From assembly GCA_025934645.1 (NCBI GenBank), contig JAICWY010000005.1, positions 1 to 64,000 on the forward strand: a stretch of 64,000 bases of DNA, read 5' to 3'. Every line of letters begins with the position of its first letter. Positions within the stretch are counted from its first letter, which is position 1. The notes under the pieces are model-generated. The model saw only the letters and a program-made list of their open reading frames with translations. It did no database searches and was not told the origin of the DNA. Position numbers and translations under genes: made by a program. This stretch comes from Vulcanimicrobiia bacterium (GTDB lineage Bacteria; Vulcanimicrobiota; Vulcanimicrobiia; Vulcanimicrobiales; Vulcanimicrobiaceae). This document shows positions 55,180 through 64,000 of this stretch, in pieces.

Positions 55180-55449
55180 GTGGGGTACGGCGATGCCATC
55201 AGCTTGGGCCGCGACGCGATCTTCGTCTGCTTCATGGTTGCGGCGCCCGTGCTGCTGATCTCGATGGTCGTCGGCTTGATCATCTCGGTGATCCAAGCCG
55301 TCACGCAGATTCAAGAGCCCACGCTGACGTTCATCCCGAAAATCGTAGCGTCGGCGCTGGCGATTCTGTTCTTCGGGCCGTTCATGCTTGCGATGCTGAC
55401 GGACTTCATGAGCCGCGTTTTCATTCACGTAAAGGATTACATCCGGTAG
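55180..55449 (+). CDS. fliQ: Flagellar export protein FliQ
   Basis: GDAISLGRDAIFVCFMVAAPVLLISMVVGLIISVIQAVTQIQEPTLTFIPKIVASALAILFFGPFMLAMLTDF. Confidence 0.95.
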   Translation: MGYGDAISLGRDAIFVCFMVAAPVLLISMVVGLIISVIQAVTQIQEPTLTFIPKIVASALAILFFGPFMLAMLTDFMSRVFIHVKDYIR

Positions 55450-55450
55450 C

Positions 55451-56233
55451 ATGCCGGATCTGTTCAACCTCACCCAGGCGCAGTTCGAGACGTTCCTGCT
55501 TATCGTCGTGCGCGTCTCCACGATGCTTTTCGTCTTCCCGGTGTTCTCGGCCAGACAAATCCCGATTCTGGTGCGCATCGGCCTGGCGTTTCTCATCGCG
55601 TTCGTTCTCTACCGCGCGGTTCCACCGATGGCTCCGCTTGCCGATATCGGCGCGCTCGTCGGCGCGATCGTCAGTCAAGTCGTGCTGGGTGTGATTGTCG
55701 GATTCGTCGCGTACCTCGTCTTCATGGGCATTCAGTTTGCCGGCGAGATCGTCGACATACAAATCGGATTCGCCGTCGCAAATATTCTAAGCCCGCAGAC
55801 GCAGCAGCAAGTCACCGTCATCGGCGAGCTGCAGTTGACCCTCGCAACGCTCATCTTTCTTGCGACGGATTCGCATCTGCTCATGATCCAGGGCATCGGC
55901 GGTTCGTTCCATCTCATTCCGCTGCCGTTCATTTCGCTCGATCCCAGCGTCGCCGGCAACGTCATCAATTTCTTGCAAGACGCGTTTCTGATCGTGCTGA
56001 AGATCGCCGCGCCCGCCGCTGTCGCGCTCTTCTTGGTCAACATTGCGCTCGGATTGATGGCGCGCGTCGCACCGCAAATGAACGTGTTCGTCGTCGGCCT
56101 TCCGCTTCAAATCGGCGTTGGTCTGTTGATGATGGCCGTGAGCGTCCCGCTGCTCGGGTACGTGGCTCCGCAACTCTTCTTGCAATCGGCGCATAACATG
56201 GATGCCGTTATGCGCGGCATGGTCCCGCGGTGA
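55451..56233 (+). CDS. fliR: Flagellar export protein FliR
   Basis: LFVFPVFSARQIPILVRIGLAFLIAFVLY...LPLQIGVGLLMMAVSVPLLGYVAPQLF. Confidence 0.95.
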   Translation: MPDLFNLTQAQFETFLLIVVRVSTMLFVFPVFSARQIPILVRIGLAFLIAFVLYRAVPPMAPLADIGALVGAIVSQVVLGVIVGFVAYLVFMGIQFAGEIVDIQIGFAVANILSPQTQQQVTVIGELQLTLATLIFLATDSHLLMIQGIGGSFHLIPLPFISLDPSVAGNVINFLQDAFLIVLKIAAPAAVALFLVNIALGLMARVAPQMNVFVVGLPLQIGVGLLMMAVSVPLLGYVAPQLFLQSAHNMDAVMRGMVPR

Positions 56234-56751
56234 CGCCTCCGGTCATTGAAACGGCGCGGCTGCGTCTGCGAGCACACGAACTGCGCGACTACGAGCGTTG
56301 CTGCGAGATGTGGGGCGACGCGGCCGTCACGCGGTTCATCGGCGGACGGACGTCGACGCGCCAGCAATGCTGGTCCCGAATACTGACTTATCGAGGCATG
56401 TGGCCGCTGCTCGGCTACGGCTATTGGGCGGTGGAAGAGAAGAGCAGCGGTTTGTACGCCGGCGAGGCCGGCTTCGCGGACTTTAAGCGCGACATCGTCC
56501 CGGAAATGCAAAACGTGCCCGAACTCGGTTTCGCGTTTATGTCCGCCGTTCATGGTATCGGATACGGAACCGAAGCCGTCCGCGCAATCGTGGCGTGGGG
56601 TGACGAGCACCTACCGTTAAAACGCACGGTGTGCATTGTGAGCGCCGCGAACGAAGCTTCGCTGCGGATCGTCCAAGGGTGCGGCTATCACGCCTTTGCA
56701 GACGACGGCGGGAAAGAAGATCGCGCGCTTTATTTGGAACGCACATTATAA
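56230..56751 (+). CDS. GNAT-family N-acetyltransferase (RimJ/RimL-like)
   Basis: PVIETARLRLRAHELRDYERCCEMWGDAAVTRFIGG...ELGFAFMSAVHGIGYGTEAVRAIVAWGDEHL. Confidence 0.9.
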   Translation: MTPPVIETARLRLRAHELRDYERCCEMWGDAAVTRFIGGRTSTRQQCWSRILTYRGMWPLLGYGYWAVEEKSSGLYAGEAGFADFKRDIVPEMQNVPELGFAFMSAVHGIGYGTEAVRAIVAWGDEHLPLKRTVCIVSAANEASLRIVQGCGYHAFADDGGKEDRALYLERTL

Positions 56752-56754
56752 GGT

Positions 56755-56786
56755 AAAAAAAGGCCCCGCTGATAAGCGGGGCCTTT
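56755..56786 (-). terminator. Terminator between convergent GNAT and beta-propeller genes
   Basis: AAAGGCCCCGC-TGATAA-GCGGGGCCTTT; oligo-A on the left gives a U-tract for the minus-strand transcript. Confidence 0.85.
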
Positions 56787-56806
56787 GCTATCGCGCCAGC
56801 GCGAAG

Positions 56807-57850
56807 CTAGAAGTAGCTGATCTGGCCGATCTTCGAGGCTTGGTTCTCGGTGAAGTATATCCGTTGGTCGGGGCCCAAAACGAATTGCACCGGCCCGGCA
56901 CTCGCGGTTTTGATCGGGAACACTTTGCTTTCGAATGCGCCCGAGATGCTCGCCTGGCCGAACTGGTTCTTCACCGGATCCCCGAAATAGAAGTTCGCGT
57001 CGGCACCGACGACCAGCGCCGTCGCGCTGCCCGCATCGGTGAGCGCATAGTCCGTCGCAACGCCGGTCGTCGTGATGCGGCCCAGTTTTGAAACGTTGTT
57101 TTCCGTGAACCACATCGCGCCGTCGGGGCCGACCACGATCTGGCTGGGACCTGCGTTGGCCGTGGGGGTGGCGAACTCGGTGATCGTGCCCGTGCTCGGA
57201 TTCAGGCGCGCGATCTTCGAGGCGGCGTTCTCCGTAAACCAGACGTTGAGGTCGGGGCCCGTAACGATGCCCATCGGTGACGAGGCTGCCGTCGGAACGA
57301 CGAAGCTGCTAATCGTGCCCGCCGTCGTGATCTCGCCGATCGCGTTCGCGCCCGGCGCGGTGAAGTACATGGTGTTGGCGCCCGGACCGGTCGTAATGAA
57401 CAGGGGCTTCCACGAGGCCGCGCCGCCCGGCGGGGTGCCCAGCGGATAAGTGGTATTGAAGGTGCCGCTAATCGTCATCGAGCCGATCGCGTCCGCAGCC
57501 ATCTCCGTGAACCACAAATTGTTGTCGCCGCCGCGCACGATGCCGTAGGGCTGCGCCGTCGCCGGGGTGAGCGGGAACTCCGTCACCGTGCCTCCCGTGC
57601 TGATCTTGCCGATCTGCGCCTTGCCGTTGGCCGCGCCTTGTTCGGTGAAGTACAAGAAGCCGTCCGGGCCGACCGTGATGCCCGCCGGCTGCGCGTTGGC
57701 GGTCGTCGTCGCGAACTCGTTCGAGACGCTGGGAATTACGGGCGTCGGCGTGGGCAGCGGACCGCTGCCGATGACGGTTCCGTGGCCGCACCCGGCCAAA
57801 GCCAGAGACGCGGAAGCGGCGATGATGCCGAGGCCTGCCTTGAGACGCAA
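56807..57850 (-). CDS. Virginiamycin B lyase-like beta-propeller lipoprotein
   Basis: Lipobox LALAGC; repeated GPDGFLYFTEQGA / GPDLNVWFTENAASKIARL / GPDGAMWFTENNVSKLGRI units; TTG start at 57850 with AGGAGA upstream. Confidence 0.85.
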   Translation of the reverse strand: MRLKAGLGIIAASASLALAGCGHGTVIGSGPLPTPTPVIPSVSNEFATTTANAQPAGITVGPDGFLYFTEQGAANGKAQIGKISTGGTVTEFPLTPATAQPYGIVRGGDNNLWFTEMAADAIGSMTISGTFNTTYPLGTPPGGAASWKPLFITTGPGANTMYFTAPGANAIGEITTAGTISSFVVPTAASSPMGIVTGPDLNVWFTENAASKIARLNPSTGTITEFATPTANAGPSQIVVGPDGAMWFTENNVSKLGRITTTGVATDYALTDAGSATALVVGADANFYFGDPVKNQFGQASISGAFESKVFPIKTASAGPVQFVLGPDQRIYFTENQASKIGQISYF

Positions 57851-57982
57851 TGTACTCTCCTGTGGAAAAGGGGGCGCCAAACCTCCGCCCTATTCGTCGC
57901 ACCGAGGGGCCCTCCCGCCGGGGTTAAGAGTCGGTTCCGGACTGTTGCGGCCTGCGCGAGCGGCCGATGATAGCTGTAAGAC

Positions 57983-59047
57983 GTGGCAAAGCCAGAGCAG
58001 ACTGAAAAAGCCACTCCGAAGCGCCGGGAAGAGGCGCGAGGCCGTGGCCAAGTTGCGAAGAGTTCCGAGTTAGCCGGCGCGGCAGTCTTTCTGGCCGGCG
58101 TTTTTGCGTTGCACGCGTTCGTCCCGATGGCGCTGGCCTCGATGGGCGGCGCAATGCAGGCGGTCCTCTGGCGCATCCACGAGCATCAAGACTTCACGAT
58201 CGCCTCGGTGTGGCTGCTGTACGCCCGGTGCTTCGGTTCGGCGTCGCTGCTGCTGGGCGTGCTGTTCGTGGCCGCGCTGGTGGCCGGCGTCGGCGTGAAC
58301 GTCCTGCAGACCGGCGGTATCTTCTCGCTGCACCCCATCGTGCCGAGCTTCAATAAGATCAACCCGCTGACCGGGCTTCAGCGCATGTTCTCAAAACAAG
58401 TGATGGTCAACCTCGGCAAGCAGATAGCCAAACTGGGCGCCGTCGCAATCATTATTTATACGAGCATTGCCGGCAACATGAATTCGATGTTCATGGTCGG
58501 TCAGATGTCCTCGCAAATGCTGGTCGGGTTCGTCGGCGGCCTCATGTACGGCATCGCGTGGAAGTTCGGACTGCTGCTGGTCATCGTCGGGCTGCTCGAT
58601 TTCGCGTACGAGCGCTGGCAGTACGAAGAGAGCTTGAAGATGACCAAACAAGAGGTCAGGGACGAGTACCGTCAGTCCGAGGGCAACCCCGAAGCCAAAG
58701 CCGCGCTCAGACGGCGCCAGCGCGAATTCGCGCGCCGGCGCATGATGGCGGCGGTGCCGAAGGCGACGGTCGTCGTCACGAACCCGACGCACTTCGCGGT
58801 CGCGTTGGAATGGGACGACGTAAAGATGGACGCGCCGGTCGTTACGGCCAAAGGCGCGGATCTCGTCGCGAAACGCATCCGCGAGATCGCCAAAGAAAAC
58901 AACGTGCCGATCATGGAAAATCCGCCGCTCGCACGAACGCTGTACGCGAGCGTGGAACTCGACCAAGCGATCCCGCCGAACATGTACGCAGCCGTCGCGC
59001 AAGTGATCGCGTTCGTGTTCAAGCTTAAACGGAAGACGATAGCCTGA
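57983..59047 (+). CDS. flhB: Flagellar export protein FlhB
   Basis: EKATPKRREEARGRGQVAKSSEL...VVVTNPTHFAVALEWDDVKMDAPVVTAKGADLVAKRIREIAKENNVPIMENPPLARTLYASVELDQAIPPNMY; NPTH site present. Confidence 0.98.
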   Translation: MAKPEQTEKATPKRREEARGRGQVAKSSELAGAAVFLAGVFALHAFVPMALASMGGAMQAVLWRIHEHQDFTIASVWLLYARCFGSASLLLGVLFVAALVAGVGVNVLQTGGIFSLHPIVPSFNKINPLTGLQRMFSKQVMVNLGKQIAKLGAVAIIIYTSIAGNMNSMFMVGQMSSQMLVGFVGGLMYGIAWKFGLLLVIVGLLDFAYERWQYEESLKMTKQEVRDEYRQSEGNPEAKAALRRRQREFARRRMMAAVPKATVVVTNPTHFAVALEWDDVKMDAPVVTAKGADLVAKRIREIAKENNVPIMENPPLARTLYASVELDQAIPPNMYAAVAQVIAFVFKLKRKTIA

Positions 59048-61176
59048 TGGCGATAGCCAAACCGCAGCAAGCCGGCCTCGCGCAGAGCATCCGCGCCAGC
59101 GCGCCAATCTTTATTGCGGGCGCATCGGTGATGCTCGTCCTGCTGCTTATCGTGCCGATGCCGCCGGTGATCCTGGACTTCCTGCTCACCTTGAACATCA
59201 TGGTCGCGCTGTTGATCATCGGCGTCTCGCTGTACGCGGAGAACGCGTTGGCTTTCAGCGTCTTTCCGACGCTGCTGCTCATCATCACGCTGTTCCGGCT
59301 CTCGCTCAATATCACCGCGACCCGTGCGATTCTCTCGCACGGTTACGCGGGCGAAGTCATCAATTTCTTCGGGCAGGTCGTCATCGGCGGCAATTACGCC
59401 GTCGGCTTCGTGATCTTCCTGATCCTGATCATCATTCAGTTCGTCGTCATCACCAACGGCGCGGGCCGCGTGGCTGAAGTCGCCGCGCGCTTTACGCTCG
59501 ACGCGATGCCCGGTAAGCAACTCGCGATCGATGCCGATCTCAACGCCGGGCTCATCACCGAAGCCGAAGCGCGTCAGCGCCGCAAAGACATTCAACGCTC
59601 GGCCGACTTCTACGGCGCGATGGACGGTGCCAGCAAGTTCGTGCGAGGCGATGCGATCGCCGCGCTGATCATCGTCGCCATCAATACGGTTGGAGGCTTC
59701 ATCGTCGGCGTCGCGCAGGAGCATCTGACGTTCATCACTGCGCTGCAGCGCTTCACGCTGCTGACCGTCGGTGAAGGCATCGTCACGCAGATCCCCGCGC
59801 TGCTCATCTCGACCGCAACCGGTATCATCGTCACGCGCGCCGCGAGCGAAGGCGATTTCGGCAAAGATCTGACCAAGCAGCTCAGCGGCCAACCCACCGC
59901 GATTCTGATCGCGGCGATCATGATGACGCTGTTCGGCCTGGCCGGCCTGGTGCGCTGGTTCATGCTGCCGATCGCGGCGCTGCTCTTCGTGTACTATTTC
60001 CGCACGCGCAACAGACCGCCGGAAGCGCGCCCAGGGCAATTGCCGACGGCTGCGCAAGCCGCGGCGGTTGCGGGTGGAACCGGCCCGCAGGCAGCCGTCA
60101 AACCCGCGGAATCGGTCGTGCCGCTGCTCTCGTACGATCCGATGGAACTGGAGATCGGCTTCGGACTCATTCCGCTGGTCGACACGACGCAAGGCGGCGA
60201 CCTGCTGGAACGCATCACGCTCATTCGCCGCCACGCCGCACGCGATCTCGGTATCGTCGTTCCGCCGATCCGCGTGCGCGATAATCTACAGCTCAAACCG
60301 AGCACGTATGCGCTAAAAATCTATGGTCTGGAAGTGGCGTCCGCCGAAGTTATGGTGAGCCGTCTGCTCGCCATGAATCCGGGCACTGCGATGCAGGCCA
60401 TCGACGGCATTCCGACTACGGAGCCCGCGTTCAATTTGCCGGCGCTCTGGATCCCGGAATCGGGCAAAGCCGAAGCCGAGATGGCCGGTTACACCGTCAT
60501 CGATCCCACCAGCGTCATAGCCACGCACATCACCGAGATCATCAAGAGCCACGCGCCCGATTTACTCGGACGCCAAGAGACGTCTGCGCTGCTCGACAAC
60601 GTCAAGACGCACTACCCGGTCGTCGTGGAAGAGCTCGTGCCGAATCTGCTGACGGTCGGCGAGGTTCAGCGCGTGCTGCAGAATTTGCTGCGCGAGCGCA
60701 TTCCGGTGCGCAACCTGCTCCTGATCTTGGAAAGCCTGGCAGACGCCGCGCGCATGAGCAAAGACATCGACTTCCTGACCGAGCGCGTGCGCGCGGCGAT
60801 GAACCGTCACATTTGCGCGGAGTACGCGGAAGACGGGTTGCTCTCGGTTATTACGGTCGATCCGCGTCTGGAATCGCTCCTGGGCGAAGCCGTGCGCCGC
60901 GGCGAGGATGCTTACGCCCTGCTCGACCCGAATACGGTTGCAAAAATTTACTCGTCGCTCACGAAACAGATGCAAGCCGCGCAATCCGCGGGACTGCATC
61001 CGATCGTTCTGTGTTCGCCGTCAGTCCGGCTGGCGCTCAAGCGTCTTACGGAACGGGCGGCGCCGCAGTTAGTCGTGCTCTCGTATTCGGAGATCGCGCC
61101 TAACCTGCGCGTTGAATCGATCGGCCAAGTTTCAACGACCGACGAACACGAACCGTTGGAGACCGGCACGCTGTGA
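59047..61176 (+). CDS. flhA: Flagellar export protein FlhA
   Basis: LVLLLIVPMPPVILDFLLTLNIMVALLII...RFTLDAMPGKQLAIDADLNAGLITEAEARQRRKDIQRSADFYGAMDGASKFVRGDAIA. Confidence 0.98.
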   Translation: MAIAKPQQAGLAQSIRASAPIFIAGASVMLVLLLIVPMPPVILDFLLTLNIMVALLIIGVSLYAENALAFSVFPTLLLIITLFRLSLNITATRAILSHGYAGEVINFFGQVVIGGNYAVGFVIFLILIIIQFVVITNGAGRVAEVAARFTLDAMPGKQLAIDADLNAGLITEAEARQRRKDIQRSADFYGAMDGASKFVRGDAIAALIIVAINTVGGFIVGVAQEHLTFITALQRFTLLTVGEGIVTQIPALLISTATGIIVTRAASEGDFGKDLTKQLSGQPTAILIAAIMMTLFGLAGLVRWFMLPIAALLFVYYFRTRNRPPEARPGQLPTAAQAAAVAGGTGPQAAVKPAESVVPLLSYDPMELEIGFGLIPLVDTTQGGDLLERITLIRRHAARDLGIVVPPIRVRDNLQLKPSTYALKIYGLEVASAEVMVSRLLAMNPGTAMQAIDGIPTTEPAFNLPALWIPESGKAEAEMAGYTVIDPTSVIATHITEIIKSHAPDLLGRQETSALLDNVKTHYPVVVEELVPNLLTVGEVQRVLQNLLRERIPVRNLLLILESLADAARMSKDIDFLTERVRAAMNRHICAEYAEDGLLSVITVDPRLESLLGEAVRRGEDAYALLDPNTVAKIYSSLTKQMQAAQSAGLHPIVLCSPSVRLALKRLTERAAPQLVVLSYSEIAPNLRVESIGQVSTTDEHEPLETGTL

Positions 61177-61844
61177 GTCTTAAGTCCCTCTTCGGAAGAT
61201 CGGGCAATGCGAAAGCGATACCGGCGGAGCATCTGCCGGCGCTGCACTCGTTCGTCGACGTGACGGTAACGGGGCGTCCCGCGCGTTCGGTTTCGGTTGA
61301 AGAACTTACGCCCAAAGAAATCGTCGTGGGGGATATGCTGGGCCGCGCAGGCGAGCGCGGCGCGTTCATCTACCAGACATCCATGGGCCGCTTCCGGTTC
61401 GGCGCGACGATCGTCGCCGCGCAAGACGGCATGACGCGTTTTCAAATGCCGTCTCGCGTGGAATCGCTGGGCGGCGGTGCGCAAAAACGCGCCAGTGTCC
61501 GCATGGACGTCCTCGTCTCAGGCTCGTGGCGTCTTGCCCCGGACCGCCAGGGCACCGGTGAGTTCATGCGCGCCAGCATCCGCGACATCAGCCGCGGCGG
61601 ATGTTCGCTCATCATCGACCGGCAGTGCAAGGGCGGCCAGCTCCTGGAGGTGCGCTTGAACCTGCGCGCCGATGCCGCGCCGCTCGCGGTGATCGGCGAG
61701 GTGATGCGCGTGGAGCAGATCCCTACCTCGGGGAAGTTCTCGCACGGGCTGCGCTTCTCGGGCGTGACGCTCGCGGAAGACCGCGCCATTCTGGAATTTA
61801 TTAACCGGAAACAGGCCGATTTGCGTAACCGCGGCCTCGCCTAA
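61173..61844 (+). CDS. PilZ-domain protein (c-di-GMP effector)
   Basis: QKRASVRMDVLVSGSWRL...RASIRDISRGGCSLII...FSHGLRFSGV. Confidence 0.88.
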   Translation: MSLKSLFGRSGNAKAIPAEHLPALHSFVDVTVTGRPARSVSVEELTPKEIVVGDMLGRAGERGAFIYQTSMGRFRFGATIVAAQDGMTRFQMPSRVESLGGGAQKRASVRMDVLVSGSWRLAPDRQGTGEFMRASIRDISRGGCSLIIDRQCKGGQLLEVRLNLRADAAPLAVIGEVMRVEQIPTSGKFSHGLRFSGVTLAEDRAILEFINRKQADLRNRGLA

Positions 61845-61914
61845 GTCTAATAAAATACGCCTGTTCAGCCGAAAAGTCTTAAGGCCGGATAATTAAGGCC
61901 AATTCGTACTGTTT

Positions 61915-62289
61915 TTGGAGCGCCTAATGAGTAAGCGGGTCCTCATCGTCGACGATGCCGTCGTCATGCGGATGATGATAAAAGGGATTTTGAGCAAGAA
62001 CGGATTCGACGTCGTGGGCGAAGCCCAAAACGGCGTGGAGGCGGTCGAAAAATACAAGGCGCTCAATCCCGACCTCGTCACCATGGATATGGTCATGCCC
62101 GAGATGGATGGCATCTCGGCCGTGCGCCAGATCATCAGCCACGACGCCAACGCGAAGATCATCATGTGCACGTCCATGGGCCAGCAGGCGCTCGTGGTCG
62201 AAGCGATTCAGGCCGGAGCAAAATCGTTCATCACCAAGCCGTTCCAGCCGCCGAAAATTCTCGAGACGATCAACAAGGTGCTGACGTGA
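61915..62289 (+). CDS. cheY: Chemotaxis response regulator CheY
   Basis: KRVLIVDDAVVMRMMIKGILSKNGFDVVGEAQNGVEAVEKYKALNPDLVTMDMVMPEMDGISAVRQII...GAKSFITKPFQ. Confidence 0.93.
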   Translation: MERLMSKRVLIVDDAVVMRMMIKGILSKNGFDVVGEAQNGVEAVEKYKALNPDLVTMDMVMPEMDGISAVRQIISHDANAKIIMCTSMGQQALVVEAIQAGAKSFITKPFQPPKILETINKVLT

Positions 62290-62897
62290 GCACACAGAGC
62301 CTGAAGTTGAACGATCTGCAGAAGGACGCGCTCAAAGAAGTCGGCAACATCGGCGCCGGCCACGCCGCGACCGCGCTCTCGCAGCTGCTCAACGCGAAGA
62401 TCAATCTGAGCGAGCCGCGCATCGACGTCATCAAGTTCCGCGACCTCGCTTCGCGCGTCGGTCACGAGAGCCGCATGGTTGCCGCGCTGCACATGTACAT
62501 CCGCGGTGAGGCGCCCGGGCAAATCGTCGTGCTGTTCGACCGCGAACAGGCGCTCGATTTCGTCTCGCAATTCCTCAAGCGCGTGATCGGCGAAATCGAG
62601 GTCTTCGATTCGATCAACGATTCGACGCTCAAGGAAATCGGCAACATCATCGCCGGTTCGTATCTCTCGGCAATCAACAATCTGACCGGCCAAAACGTGT
62701 TGCCTTCGGTGCCGACGCTTTCGTACGGCACGGTGCAGGCTGCGTTTCGCACGTTGATGTCCATTCTGCCGGATCAAGATGTGTTCTTGATCGAGAGCGC
62801 CTTCTTGGATAAAGAGCGCGAAGTCGCCGGTCAATTCATCCTCATCCCGGAAACGGGTTCGCTTCGGCCCTTACTCTCCGTCTTCGGCGTCGAGTAG
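62286..62897 (+). CDS. cheC: Chemotaxis phosphatase CheC
   Basis: LNDLQKDALKEVGNIGAGHAATALSQLLNAKINLSEP...DSTLKEIGNIIAGSYLSAINNLTG (two E-x-x-N signatures); GTGA overlap with cheY. Confidence 0.95.
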   Translation: MSTQSLKLNDLQKDALKEVGNIGAGHAATALSQLLNAKINLSEPRIDVIKFRDLASRVGHESRMVAALHMYIRGEAPGQIVVLFDREQALDFVSQFLKRVIGEIEVFDSINDSTLKEIGNIIAGSYLSAINNLTGQNVLPSVPTLSYGTVQAAFRTLMSILPDQDVFLIESAFLDKEREVAGQFILIPETGSLRPLLSVFGVE

Positions 62898-62920
62898 GTC
62901 CTTAATCCGGGGACCTGTGC

Positions 62921-64000
62921 GTGTCTGACGATCTCTTCGACAAATCCGAATTCGTCTCGTACTTCCGCGACGAGGCCGAGGAACTGCTGCAGCAGATCGA
63001 TGCCGATCTGTTGCAGCTCGAAGACCTCGTCGGCTCCGAACACTTAGACAGCGAGCTCGTCAATTCGCTGTTCCGCGCGCTGCATACGATCAAAGGCAGC
63101 TCGGGCATGCTGCAGTTCACCGGCGTGCAAAATCTCGCGCACAAGCTCGAGAATCTTTGCGATCTGCTCCGCAAAGAGCGCATGCCGCTCTCCGAGGGCT
63201 GCGTCGATATTCTGTTCGGCGGCCGCGATTTTCTTACCGATCTCGTCGACTCCGCGATCAACGGCAAGGACGCTCCCAACGGGCTGAACGATTACATCGG
63301 CCGGCTGGAATCGTTCGTGGCCGTGTACGAAGAGACGTCAAACGTGATCGAGGGTACCGCTTCCGAGATTTCGTTCGAAGCCGCGGCGGCTGCTGAATCG
63401 GAAGAGCAAGCCGGCGCCGGCGATGTCGCTGCGTTTGAAGCGGACATTTGGCGTATGGTCGAGGCGGCACGCGCCGAATCCGGCACCTCGGCGCCTGCAC
63501 CGAAGCCGCCCGAGCTCAAGGCCGAAGAGCCGGCGCGCGCGCAGGCCGCGCAGCCCGCTGCGCAGACGCCTGCGAAGCAAAAGCAAAAAACCAGCGCGCA
63601 TCAGACGATCCGCGTCGATATCGAACGTCTGGATTTGCTGTTGAATCTGGTCGGCGAACTGGTGATCAACCGCACGCGCATCTCGGATATTGCGGGGACG
63701 CTCGAACGTGCGTTGACGGACAAGAACGGCGCGGTCGCCGCGCTCAACGGTCACGCCAAAGATCTCGTTCCGCTTGCGAAAGAACTCGCCGACAGCAGCG
63801 CATTGCTTGCGCGTACGACGAACGAGATTCAAGAGTCGATCATGAAGGTGCGCATGGTGCCGATCGGTCAAGTGTTCGACCGGTTCCCGCGCCTCGTTCG
63901 CGACGTCGCAAAAGCGCGCGGCAAAGAAGTGCAGTTGCAGATATCCGGCGCCGAAACGGACCTCGACAAGACCATCGTCGATGAGGTCGGCGAACCGCTC
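62921..64000 (+). CDS. cheA: Chemotaxis histidine kinase CheA (truncated by window end)
   Basis: VSDDLFDKSEFVSYFRDEAEELLQQIDADLLQLEDL...LFRALHTIKGSSGM (HPt) ... GAETDLDKTIVDEVGEPL; absent from the ORF track because no stop lies in the window. Confidence 0.95.
   Translation, partial: MSDDLFDKSEFVSYFRDEAEELLQQIDADLLQLEDLVGSEHLDSELVNSLFRALHTIKGSSGMLQFTGVQNLAHKLENLCDLLRKERMPLSEGCVDILFGGRDFLTDLVDSAINGKDAPNGLNDYIGRLESFVAVYEETSNVIEGTASEISFEAAAAAESEEQAGAGDVAAFEADIWRMVEAARAESGTSAPAPKPPELKAEEPARAQAAQPAAQTPAKQKQKTSAHQTIRVDIERLDLLLNLVGELVINRTRISDIAGTLERALTDKNGAVAALNGHAKDLVPLAKELADSSALLARTTNEIQESIMKVRMVPIGQVFDRFPRLVRDVAKARGKEVQLQISGAETDLDKTIVDEVGEPL

Noticed and set aside
58672-60234. Long minus-strand ORF (520 aa) antisense to flhB/flhA
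   Set aside because: Mirror-codon artefact of a GC-rich coding strand; composition (Arg/Asp/Gln/His runs) is not protein-like and the plus strand encodes clear FlhB/FlhA.
1-64000. CRISPR arrays, tRNA/rRNA genes, prophage or intact IS elements
   Set aside because: None recognised on reading; intergenic gaps are short and explained by terminators, leaders or promoters. tRNAscan or CRISPR software could still find something missed.

Overview
This is a GC-rich bacterial chromosomal window. It looks like a diderm lineage (TonB-dependent receptor, MCE/MlaD protein) with a flagellar/chemotaxis gene order like that of Firmicutes; placement in an Eremiobacterota/WPS-2-like phylum is only an inference. 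About 25 kb is one large flagellar-chemotaxis region: fliF-G-H-I-J-motE-like, then a DUF4760-like/SARP/trpE/trpG/aroF block, then fliK-flgD-flgE-flbD-motAB-fliM-fliY-fliOPQR-flhB-flhA-PilZ-cheY-cheC-cheA. A second block carries cheR, cheB, fliA, a FliK-like gene, flhX, clpP, ftsY, recA and recX. The rest is housekeeping and regulatory genes. No CRISPR, rRNA, tRNA or intact mobile element was recognised. The main non-routine observations are: (1) a thioredoxin-fold ORF whose in-frame TGA falls at the first cysteine of the CxxC motif (NPG-U-GGCK), followed at bacterial-SECIS spacing by a perfect hairpin, i.e. a candidate selenoprotein that ORF callers truncate; (2) a tryptophan attenuator with an MKTSVARNLWWWLASQSVTVS leader peptide and terminator in front of aroF, possibly controlling the fliK/flgD hook genes downstream; (3) a second Trp-rich leader (MQFFAASWWRPADRNNR) overlapping the trpE start; (4) a perfect actinobacterial/Gram-positive-type SOS box upstream of ftsY-recA-recX; (5) a sigma28-type promoter before fliF; (6) an ECF42-type promoter, and palindromic operators for the TetR and ArsR regulators; (7) a REP-like sequence that appears to be embedded in frame in several genes. 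No searches were run; family names come from reading the translations.
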